From assembly GCA_900553135.1 (NCBI GenBank), contig USCO01000013.1:1-29979 (forward strand): a DNA stretch of 29,979 nucleotides. The letters run 5' to 3'. Source of the DNA: an uncultured Eubacteriales bacterium (GTDB lineage Bacteria; Bacillota; Clostridia; Oscillospirales; Oscillospiraceae). The notes under the pieces were generated by a model. It was not told the origin of the DNA. It saw only the letters and a program-made list of their open reading frames with translations, and made no database searches. Numbering within the stretch: the stretch's first letter is position 1; each line of letters begins with the position of its first letter. Shown here in pieces: positions 15,043-21,848 of the stretch. The position numbers were made by a program, and so were the translations under genes.

Positions 15043-15073
15043 AAAAACGCCGCGGAATCCTCCGCGGCGTTTT
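15043..15073 (-). terminator. Rho-independent terminator of the V-ATPase operon
   Basis: Stem of 13 bp (15061-15073 pairs with 15044-15056, core CGCCGCGGA) with a 4-base loop. On the minus strand it ends in TTTTT. It lies 8 bases past the ntpD stop and marks the operon end. Confidence 0.9.
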
Positions 15074-15080
15074 GTTTGGG

Positions 15081-15764
15081 TCATTCTCCCTGCATGAGCC
15101 GTTCGTCCTGGGCCCGGCGCTCCTCGATGGCTTCCTTGAGGAGCATGTCCTTCACCTTCATCAAACGAATGGTGTTGGCCCGCTCGTTCTCGTCCAGCTT
15201 CATGGTGATATACTTGATGCTCTCCTGCATCTGGGGAATTTTCACATACTCCAGGGCGTTGACCCGGCGGCGGGTCTTTTCGATCTCCTGGGCCAGCAGC
15301 TGAGAGGTCTTTTCCACCTCGGCCAGACGGAGCATGTCCTGAAACACCTGGGACATGGCGTCCACCGCGTCGTCCAGCTCACCGCTGGTCTGGGCAAAGC
15401 CGTAAGGATAGACCTCCCCGGGGTCCTGGCTGGTGGTGTGGAAGTGGTACCGGGGCACATCCACGGACATAATGTTCTGGAAGGTCATGTCCAGCTCCAC
15501 ACTCTGCTTGGGGTACATGAGGGACTGCTCCAGCATTTCGGGAGACATAAGGGCGGCGGCCACGGTAAAGGAGCCGTGGGCCCGCATGAGCCCCTCCTCC
15601 ACCCGGCGGCGCAGGGCCCGGTTCTCCCGGACCACGTCCATGAACTGCTTCATCAGCTCATCCCGCTTGTCCTTAAGCAGCTTGTGGCCACGCTGGGCCG
15701 TTTTCAGCCGTCCCTTCAGCCGGGTCAGTTCCATCCGGGTGGGATTAATGGTGGTGGAAGGCAT
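15081..15764 (-). CDS. ntpD: V-type ATP synthase subunit D (central stalk)
   Basis: 227 residues, ATG 15764 after AAGGGGGGATCGA. Subunit D is the long coiled-coil axle that turns inside the A3B3 ring and links it to subunit F and the membrane rotor. The N-terminus has the family pattern NPTRMELTRLKGRLKTAQRGHKLLKDKRDEL, and long helices flank a middle section with a YHFHTTSQDPGEVYPYGFA hairpin region. The C-terminal helix (LAQEIEKTRRRVNALEYVKIP) is also typical. It is the last gene of the operon, 13 bp after ntpB, with a terminator right behind it. Confidence 0.96.
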   Translation of the reverse strand: MPSTTINPTRMELTRLKGRLKTAQRGHKLLKDKRDELMKQFMDVVRENRALRRRVEEGLMRAHGSFTVAAALMSPEMLEQSLMYPKQSVELDMTFQNIMSVDVPRYHFHTTSQDPGEVYPYGFAQTSGELDDAVDAMSQVFQDMLRLAEVEKTSQLLAQEIEKTRRRVNALEYVKIPQMQESIKYITMKLDENERANTIRLMKVKDMLLKEAIEERRAQDERLMQGE

Positions 15765-15777
15765 TTCGATCCCCCCC

Positions 15778-17154
15778 TTAATCCTTCTTGGGCAGATACT
15801 TGTCCAAATGTTCCGGCTTGATGCGCTTGAGCTCGCTGCGGGGCAGGATGCTCAGCAGCTCCCAGCCCAGGTCCAGAGTCTCAAAGATGGACCGGTTCTC
15901 GTCGGTGCCCTGGGAGACATAGCGCTTTTCAAACTCGTCGGCAAACTTGGCGTACAGCAGGTCGGTGGGACTGAGGGCGGCCTCACCCAGGATGGACATG
16001 AGCTCCTTGTTTTCCTTACCGGTGGCGTAGGCGGCAAAGAGCTGGTTCATGGTGCCCGAGTGATCCTCACGGGTCTTGCCCGCGCCGGTACCCTTATCCT
16101 TCAGACGGGACAGGGAGGGCAGCACGTCCACGGGGGGATTGATGCCCCGGCGGTAAAGCTCACGGGAGAGGATGATCTGTCCCTCGGTGATATAGCCGGT
16201 GAGGTCGGGGATAGGGTGGGTCTTGTCGTCCTCGGGCATGGTGAGGATAGGGATCATGGTGATGGACCCCTCCTTGCCCATCTGGCGGCCGGCCCGCTCG
16301 TACATGGTGGCAAGGTCGGTGTAGAGGTAGCCCGGGTAGCCGCGGCGGCCGGGGACCTCCTTCTTGGCCGCCGAGATCTCACGCAGAGCCTCGGCGTAGT
16401 TGGTGATGTCGGTGAGGATGACCAGCACGTGCATGTTCTTCTCAAAGGCCAGGTACTCCGCGGCGGTGAGGGCCATACGGGGGGTGGCGATACGCTCGAC
16501 GGCGGGGTCGTTGGCCAGGTTGGTGAACAGCACGGTACGGTCGATGGCGCCGGTGCGCTTAAACTCGCTGACGAAGAACTCAGACTCCTCAAAGGTGATG
16601 CCGATGGCGGCAAAGACCACGGCGAAGTTGGACTCGCCGTCCAGCACCTTGGCCTGGCGGGCGATCTGGGCAGCCAGGGCGGCGTGGGGCAGGCCGGAGC
16701 CGGAGAAGATGGGCAGCTTCTGACCACGGACCAGGGTGTTCAGGCCGTCGATGGTGGAGATGCCCGTCTGAATAAACTCGTTGGGGTAGTTCCGGGCGGC
16801 GGGGTTCATGGCCAGGCCGTTAATGTCCCGGTACTCGTCGGCCAGGATGGCGGGGCCGCCGTCGATGGGCTGACCCATGCCGTTGAACACCCGGCCCAGC
16901 ATGTCCCCGGACACCGCCAGCTGCAGGGGGTGTCCCAGGAAGCGGATCTTGGACTGAGCCAGGTTGATGCCGGCGGAGCTCTCAAACAGCTGGACCACGG
17001 CGGAGTCGCCGTTGACCTCCAGCACCTTACAGCGGCGGACGGTGCCGTCGCTGAGCTCGATCTCGGCCAGTTCGTCGTAGGTGACGCCCTGGACGTGGTT
17101 GACCACCATCAGCGGTCCGGAGATCTCCTGGATGGTTTTATATTCCCGAATCAC
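15778..17154 (-). CDS. ntpB: V-type ATP synthase subunit B
   Basis: 458 residues. The start is GTG 17154, whose last bases form the ntpA stop (GTGA overlap of 4 bp), with AAAGGAGAG eight bases ahead; translation is therefore probably coupled to ntpA. Subunit B is the non-catalytic nucleotide-binding partner of A in the A3B3 head. As expected it has no P-loop: the corresponding region reads FSGSGLPHAALAAQIARQ. The C-terminal signatures (SLSRLKDKGTGAGKTREDH, SDLLY-like LSPTDLLYAKF) are present. Length is normal for the family. Confidence 0.97.
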   Translation of the reverse strand: MIREYKTIQEISGPLMVVNHVQGVTYDELAEIELSDGTVRRCKVLEVNGDSAVVQLFESSAGINLAQSKIRFLGHPLQLAVSGDMLGRVFNGMGQPIDGGPAILADEYRDINGLAMNPAARNYPNEFIQTGISTIDGLNTLVRGQKLPIFSGSGLPHAALAAQIARQAKVLDGESNFAVVFAAIGITFEESEFFVSEFKRTGAIDRTVLFTNLANDPAVERIATPRMALTAAEYLAFEKNMHVLVILTDITNYAEALREISAAKKEVPGRRGYPGYLYTDLATMYERAGRQMGKEGSITMIPILTMPEDDKTHPIPDLTGYITEGQIILSRELYRRGINPPVDVLPSLSRLKDKGTGAGKTREDHSGTMNQLFAAYATGKENKELMSILGEAALSPTDLLYAKFADEFEKRYVSQGTDENRSIFETLDLGWELLSILPRSELKRIKPEHLDKYLPKKD

Positions 17155-18923
17155 AGTTCCATCTCTCCTTTCTCCGCAATGGCGTTGATCTGCTCCTCCA
17201 TATCCACCAGAATGTTGGCGTAATTATCCAGATACTGGTCGGCAGGAACCGCTTTGGCACGGCCGATGCGCTCCCGGGCGGGAATGGCAAACAGGTCGGC
17301 CAGAGAGCCGCCCCGCTCCGCGGCGGCACGGCAGTGCTCGTCGTACTCCCGGATCATGACCAGCATCCGGGCCTGACGGTCGTACTCCGAGTAGGAGTCG
17401 ATGTCCACAAAGGAGTTCTGCTGCAGGAAGTCCTCCCGGATCATCTTGGCCACTTCCAGGGTGATCTGGTCCTTGGCGGACAGGGAGTCCTTACCGACCA
17501 GCTGCACGATCTCGTTGAGGTTGGCCTCCTCCTGGAGGACGGCCATGGCCCACTCCCGGTTTTTCAGGAAGTCCTTGCCCAGGTGCTCGTCATACCAGGG
17601 CTTCAGGGAGTCCAGATACAGAGAGTAGGAGTTCAGCCAGTTGATGGCGGGGAAGTGGCGGCGGTAGGCCAGGGAGGCGTCCAGTGCCCAGAACACCTTG
17701 ACGATACGCATGGTGGCCTGGGAGACAGGCTCGGACAGGTCGCCGCCGGGAGGGGACACGGCGCCCACAGCGGTCAGGCTGCCCCGGCGGTCGTCGGAGC
17801 CCAGGCAGGACACGCTGCCCGCCCGCTCGTAGAACTGAGCCAGACGGGAGCTGAGGTAGGCGGGATAGCCCTCCTCGCCGGGCATCTCTTCCAGACGGCC
17901 GGACATCTCACGAAGGGCCTCGGCCCAGCGGGAGGTGGAGTCGGCGATGACGGCCACGGCGTAGCCCATGTCCCGGAAGTACTCGGCGATGGTGATGCCG
18001 GTGTAAATGGAGGCCTCACGGGCGGCCACGGGCATATCGGAGGTGTTGGCGATGAGCACGGTACGCTTCATCAGGGACTGGCCGGTACGGGGGTCCACCA
18101 GCTCGGGGAACTCCCGCAGCACGTCGGTCATCTCGTTGCCGCGCTCGCCGCAGCCGATATAGACCACCAGGTCCACGTCGGACCACTTGGCCAGGGCGTG
18201 CTGCATCACCGTCTTGCCGGAACCGAAGGGGCCGGGGATGGCGGCGGTGCCGCCCTTGGCCACGGGGAAGAAGGTATCCACGATGCGCTGGCCCGACTGC
18301 AGGGGAACCACGGGGGGATACTTGTGCTTGTAGGGGCGGCCCACACGAACGGGCCACTTCTGCATGAGGGACAGCTCGGTCTTGGTGCCGTCAGGCTGCT
18401 CCAGCACGGCCACCGTCTCGGTGACGGTGTACTTGCCCCCCTGGATGGAGACGATGGTGCCCTTCATGGTGGGGGGGATCATGATCTTGTGGAGGATGGA
18501 GTCGGTCTCCTGGACGGTGCCGATGACGTCGCCGCCGATGACCTTGGCCCCGGGCTCCACGGTGGGGGTGAACTGCCACTTCTTTTCCCGGTCCAGAGCG
18601 GGCACTTCCACGCCGCGGGGCAGGTTGTTGCCCTGGACCTTCTCCATGATGACCTCCAGCGGGCGCTGGATGCCGTCGTAAATGTTCTCAATGAGGCCGG
18701 GGCCCAGCTCCACGGACAGAGGGGCGCCGGTGGTGACCACTTCGGCCCCGGGGCCCAGGCCCGAGGTCTCCTCGTAAACCTGGATGGCGGCGGAGTCGCC
18801 GGTCATGGTGAGGATCTCACCGATGAGCCGCTGCTCGCCTACCCGGACCACGTCGGCCATGTTGGCCTCCTTCATCCCGGTGGCTACCACCAGAGGACCG
18901 GAGACCTTAACGATTTTTCCCAT
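17151..18923 (-). CDS. ntpA: V-type ATP synthase subunit A (catalytic)
   Basis: 590 residues, ATG 18923 with AGAAGG about 11 bases upstream, a modest ribosome site. This is the catalytic subunit of the peripheral head. The Walker A motif GPFGSGKT is at 231-238 with K237, and YIGCGERGNEM follows with the catalytic glutamate region. The insert typical of V/A-type A subunits ('non-homologous region', about residues 110-190) is present, distinguishing it from F1-beta. It is separated from the upstream gene (subunit F) by a 328-bp block of repeats and hairpins, whereas the other operon gaps are short or overlapping. It overlaps ntpB by 4 bp. Confidence 0.97.
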   Translation of the reverse strand: MGKIVKVSGPLVVATGMKEANMADVVRVGEQRLIGEILTMTGDSAAIQVYEETSGLGPGAEVVTTGAPLSVELGPGLIENIYDGIQRPLEVIMEKVQGNNLPRGVEVPALDREKKWQFTPTVEPGAKVIGGDVIGTVQETDSILHKIMIPPTMKGTIVSIQGGKYTVTETVAVLEQPDGTKTELSLMQKWPVRVGRPYKHKYPPVVPLQSGQRIVDTFFPVAKGGTAAIPGPFGSGKTVMQHALAKWSDVDLVVYIGCGERGNEMTDVLREFPELVDPRTGQSLMKRTVLIANTSDMPVAAREASIYTGITIAEYFRDMGYAVAVIADSTSRWAEALREMSGRLEEMPGEEGYPAYLSSRLAQFYERAGSVSCLGSDDRRGSLTAVGAVSPPGGDLSEPVSQATMRIVKVFWALDASLAYRRHFPAINWLNSYSLYLDSLKPWYDEHLGKDFLKNREWAMAVLQEEANLNEIVQLVGKDSLSAKDQITLEVAKMIREDFLQQNSFVDIDSYSEYDRQARMLVMIREYDEHCRAAAERGGSLADLFAIPARERIGRAKAVPADQYLDNYANILVDMEEQINAIAEKGEMEL

Positions 18924-19087
18924 AGGCTGACTAACCTTCTTTCTTCCCCAGGGGCTTTGCCCCTGGACCCCACCCGCTTTTTATAAAAAGCGGGGCAAAA
19001 ATTTTGGTGCATGAAATTACATTTCATGCTGAGTTTCTTCGAGATGGGCTCCACGCTTGCCAAATAACGCTCTCTCATGCAAGAGCC

Positions 19088-19129
19088 GAAGCAAAACGCA
19101 GTTTCGCACAAAGTTCTTTGCCCAGCTTT
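19088..19129. repeat. Direct repeat core, copy 1
   Basis: 42-bp core starting GAAGCAAAACGCAG and ending TTTGCCCAGCTTT. Copy 2 lies 106 bp further on with two mismatches. Confidence 0.85.
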
Positions 19130-19193
19130 TCTTCCAGAAAACGATAAGATGGGCGCCTGATCTTCCTCACGGAGCATTCCTCAGGCAAGCGCA

Positions 19194-19235
19194 GAAGCGA
19201 AACGCAGTTTCGCATAAAGTTCTTTGCCCAGCTTT
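19194..19235. repeat. Direct repeat core, copy 2
   Basis: 42-bp core starting GAAGCGAAACGCAG. It runs into the left arm of the 11-bp-arm hairpin at 19228-19251. Confidence 0.85.
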
Positions 19236-19251
19236 CTTTCAAGAAAGCTGG

Positions 19252-19560
19252 TCAGAGGATGTCGGTGCCAACGGCACGCTCCACGGACTTTTTCACATTA
19301 TCCATGCCGATGCCCAGAGAGCCCTCCTTGCCGGGAATCAAAATGATGGCCGGGGTCAGGGTGTCCTGATAGCGCTCCAGTTCCGCGGGCAGCTTGGCCG
19401 CCAGCTGTTCGGTCAGGTACAGGATGGCGTAATTCTCTTTGGCCATGCGGTGGATGGCCTGCCGCGCCTGGTCCAGATCTTCCACCGGGCACACGTCCAA
19501 CCCCAGGGCCTGAAAGCCCAGCACGCTGTCCGCGTCCCCGATCACACCGATGCGATACAT
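19252..19560 (-). CDS. ntpG: V-type ATP synthase subunit F (central stalk)
   Basis: 102 residues when started at the second ATG (19560), nine bases after GGGAGG; the first ATG at 19566 sits only three bases from the Shine-Dalgarno and would add two residues. Subunit F (named NtpG in Enterococcus hirae) is a small Rossmann-like protein that binds the axle subunit D. Signs are the opening MYRIGVIGDADSVLGFQALG, the YAILYLTEQLA strand, the IILIPG turn and the closing GMDNVKKSVERAVG helix, all usual for the family. The gene follows ntpC by a short gap. Directly downstream is the repeat block. Confidence 0.92.
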   Translation of the reverse strand: MYRIGVIGDADSVLGFQALGLDVCPVEDLDQARQAIHRMAKENYAILYLTEQLAAKLPAELERYQDTLTPAIILIPGKEGSLGIGMDNVKKSVERAVGTDIL

Positions 19561-19575
19561 TTCCATCCACCTCCC

Positions 19576-20571
19576 TTACACATAGCATTCCCGCAGGCGC
19601 TCCCGAATGAGGGCCCCGTCCAGTCCCGCCCGGCGTCCGGCCAGGATGGTGCGGATGGCGGTGAGCTCCGCCTCCTTGGCGTAGAGGTAGCCGATGACGG
19701 CCTGCTCTCCAAAGGGGACCCGCCGGGCCCCGTCCACATAGTGCTTCAAGGCGTTGTCGCACTCCCGCTCAAAGGCGGTGAGGCTGTGCCCCCGGTCCTG
19801 AGCTGCGGCGGCGCCCAGCTGGGCCGCCTGGGCCAGAGCTCCGGCCTGGAAGAGGGCCGCAAGGTCCTCCCCTCTGGCAGAAGCCAGGGTGCGGGGAGAC
19901 ACATTGCCCCCAGGCAGCAGCACCTGGGTCAAAAACTCGCTGCCCTTGCCCATGCGGGCCACCCGAACGGCAGCCCGCAGGTTGGCCACGTCCACCGACA
20001 GGGCCACATAGCCCTCCAGGAAGCGGCTGCCCGTCTCCTTGGCCAGCTGGGCCATCTCCTGATAACAGGCCCGGTCCAGGACCAGGTCGGACAGCTGGGG
20101 GTCCCGGGTGGCGGCCAGGGTGTCCCGTGCCTGCTCCAAGGCGGCGCGGAACACGGGACTCAGGTCCCGGCCGTCCTCCTTCTCAAAGCACTCGGCCAGC
20201 TTCTGGGGGGCGTAGCGGCCGCCGGACATGAGCAGATGCCGGGCATCCTTGCCCACGGCCTGGGCCTTCACCAGAGCCTTGGCGTTGTGGTAATCGTATC
20301 TCAGCTGAAACACCTGGACGACCTTGGGGTCGGGCACCGAGGAGAGCAGATCCCGAAAGGTCTCCTGTCCGGCGGCGGCCAAGGCCGCCTCCACATTGGA
20401 CAGGGTCAGACCCTCTCCCCCGTAGCCGCACTCGCTGAGGACTTTCAGCGCCTCGCCGTCGTCCTTGGCGTCGATCATCCGGTCCATCCGCTCCCGGCTG
20501 AGCATGCGGTTTTCCATGGCATGGACCCGGGTGGAGATGGCCAGATAATCCGTATCTTTTTTGTGAGACAA
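19576..20571 (-). CDS. ntpC: V-type ATP synthase subunit C (AC39 type, rotor-to-stalk connector)
   Basis: 331 residues if started at TTG 20571, which stands 5-6 bases after GAGGAGGG. The longest frame begins at GTG 20586, but that GTG is part of the Shine-Dalgarno itself, so the TTG start is preferred. The protein is almost all helical, with repeats of the AC39 fold: DYLAISTRVHAMENRMLSRE at the start, FQLRYDYHNAKALVKA in the middle, and GEQAVIGYLYAKEAELTAIRTILAGRRAG near the end, both family signatures. Subunit C forms the funnel between the K-ring and the central stalk D/F. It lies between ntpE and subunit F. Confidence 0.93.
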   Translation of the reverse strand: MSHKKDTDYLAISTRVHAMENRMLSRERMDRMIDAKDDGEALKVLSECGYGGEGLTLSNVEAALAAAGQETFRDLLSSVPDPKVVQVFQLRYDYHNAKALVKAQAVGKDARHLLMSGGRYAPQKLAECFEKEDGRDLSPVFRAALEQARDTLAATRDPQLSDLVLDRACYQEMAQLAKETGSRFLEGYVALSVDVANLRAAVRVARMGKGSEFLTQVLLPGGNVSPRTLASARGEDLAALFQAGALAQAAQLGAAAAQDRGHSLTAFERECDNALKHYVDGARRVPFGEQAVIGYLYAKEAELTAIRTILAGRRAGLDGALIRERLRECYV

Positions 20572-20601
20572 GGTATCCCTCCTCACTGTACTTGTTGGGT
20601 T

Positions 20602-21288
20602 TTAGTCAAACAGCACGTTGGCCACGTCTTTTTCCAGCTTCTCCCGCTGGAGGCGGACCAGGGTCTCAAAGGCACAGTTGGTCTCCACCGGGCCGTCCAC
20701 CAGAATAAATCCGCCCTGGATGTTCCGGGTCTCCTCGGACATGGAGAGAAGGCCGGTACCCGTGATCTGGGCGGTGGCGCTGTTGACCACCTTGCCCAGG
20801 AAGGCTCCCACCTTGGAGTCGGTGATGCTGTCGGGCAGCTCGGGGGCCACGCGGCTGACCAGAGCCTCGTTGGCGGCCACCACCACCTGCTTGCCGATGC
20901 GGTTGCGGTCCTTGGGGGAGAAGATGATCTGCTCCCGGCCGGTGGTCACGGCCTGAAGGACCAGAGAGGTGAGCAGCTGGATGTACTGCTCCTCGGGCAG
21001 GGCGCACAGCTGCTCCAAAGCCCGGTCAAAGGCCTGGGAGAGCACCTCCTGCTTGGCGCCCAGCAGCAGCTTGCGCCGCTCCATTTCGGCGGCGGATTTC
21101 AGCCGCTCCCGGCGCTCGTCGGCCGCTTTGCGGCCCCGCTCCAGGATGTCCTCCCGCTCCTTATCCATCTGCTGCTGGGTCTGGGTGTGGATCTGGATGA
21201 GCTGATCCTGGGTCTGCTGGCGCAGGCGCTCCAGTTCCTGCGCCCCGTCGGCCTGGATGCGGGCCGTGATTTTTTCGATTCCGTCCAT
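20602..21288 (-). CDS. ntpE: V-type ATP synthase subunit E (peripheral stalk)
   Basis: 228 residues, ATG 21288 after GGAAAGAGAG. The first half (about 1-100) is a long charged coiled coil (GAQELERLRQQTQDQLIQIH and onward). The C-terminal domain contains the GTGLLSMSEETRNIQGGFILVDGPVETNCAFETLV pattern typical of subunit E. It pairs with the small G/H subunit to make the stator that holds the A3B3 head. Sits 19 bp after ntpK in the operon. Confidence 0.93.
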   Translation of the reverse strand: MDGIEKITARIQADGAQELERLRQQTQDQLIQIHTQTQQQMDKEREDILERGRKAADERRERLKSAAEMERRKLLLGAKQEVLSQAFDRALEQLCALPEEQYIQLLTSLVLQAVTTGREQIIFSPKDRNRIGKQVVVAANEALVSRVAPELPDSITDSKVGAFLGKVVNSATAQITGTGLLSMSEETRNIQGGFILVDGPVETNCAFETLVRLQREKLEKDVANVLFD

Positions 21289-21307
21289 GGCGCGCTCTCT
21301 TTCCGCC

Positions 21308-21832
21308 TCAGGCGCTGATGTTGATGATCATCAGCATGGAGGCCAGCAGGGACAGAATGGCGTAGAACTCCACGGTGATGCACAGCACCATGCCCTTGGC
21401 CCAGTCGTCAGGCTTCTTGGCCAGGATGTTGATGGAGCCGGCAGCCACGCGGCCCTGAGCGATGGCGGAGAACAGGCCGCCCAGCGCCATGGGCAGACAG
21501 GCTACCAGATACTGCATGCCCTGAGCCACGGTGAGCTGGGGCAGAGTGCCGGACAGCAGGCCCATGCGGAACACGGCAAAGAACCACACCACCAGGCCGT
21601 ACAGGCCCTGGGTGCCGGGGATGACCTGAAGGATCATGACCTTACCAAACTTGCTGGGGTCCTCGCACAGAAGGCCGGTGCCCGCCTCGCCGGCGATGCC
21701 GGTGCCCTTGGCCGAACCGATGCCGCTGAGCACCGCCGCCAGGCCCGCGCCCAGAAGAGCCAGGGCCAGACCGCCGATGCTGCCCAGGAAAGTCAGACTC
21801 TGCTGCAGTTCAATGGCTTGATTGATATCCAT
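21308..21832 (-). CDS. ntpK: V-type ATP synthase subunit K (rotor ring), Na+-type
   Basis: 174 residues, ATG 21832, AAGGAGGA about 12 bases upstream. It is the four-helix, double-hairpin proteolipid that forms the rotating ring. Both halves show the glycine-rich SGIGSAKGTG or SAIAQGRVAAG pattern. The residues that bind Na+ in Enterococcus hirae NtpK (L61, T64, Q65, Q110, E139) correspond to I71, T74 and Q75 (in LQVIPGTQGLYG), Q126 and E155 (in VEFYAIL). L61 acts through its backbone, so the I71 change should be neutral. Only the second hairpin carries the carboxylate (E155), as in other Na+ V-ATPases. Confidence 0.95.
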   Translation of the reverse strand: MDINQAIELQQSLTFLGSIGGLALALLGAGLAAVLSGIGSAKGTGIAGEAGTGLLCEDPSKFGKVMILQVIPGTQGLYGLVVWFFAVFRMGLLSGTLPQLTVAQGMQYLVACLPMALGGLFSAIAQGRVAAGSINILAKKPDDWAKGMVLCITVEFYAILSLLASMLMIINISA

Positions 21833-21848
21833 AATAGTTGTTTCCTCC

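Larger units (their letters stand above)
18924..19251 (-). repeat. Intergenic repeat block inside the V-ATPase operon (between subunits F and A)
   Basis: No plausible gene lies here. On the plus strand the block holds, in order: an inverted repeat with arms CCAGGGGC and GCCCCTGG (18948-18966); a perfect 10-bp-arm palindrome (18973-18994, arms CCCGCTTTTT and AAAAAGCGGG); an inverted repeat with arms GCATGAAAT and ATTTCATGC (19009-19029); two tandem imperfect copies of a unit of about 106 bp (about 19029-19134 and 19135-19240); and a perfect 11-bp-arm hairpin (19228-19238 with 19241-19251) touching the stop of subunit F. The 42-bp cores at 19088-19129 and 19194-19235 differ at only two positions by my count. 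Similar hairpin-rich repeats are scattered in Clostridia genomes. A 97-codon minus-strand frame across it looks like translated repeat. Confidence 0.8.

Noticed and set aside
18884..19177. 97-codon minus-strand frame between V-ATPase subunits F and A
   Set aside because: It lies in the repeat block, overlaps the ntpA start and is rich in Cys, Arg and Lys. It looks like translated repeat DNA.
19088..19235. The two direct repeats as a CRISPR array
   Set aside because: There are only two copies, with a spacing of 106 bp and imperfect similarity continuing between them, so this is a tandem duplication.
18924..19251. Insertion sequence or complete mobile element between F and A
   Set aside because: No transposase, no terminal inverted repeats enclosing the block and no evident target duplication. 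A small non-coding repeat is the most that can be claimed.
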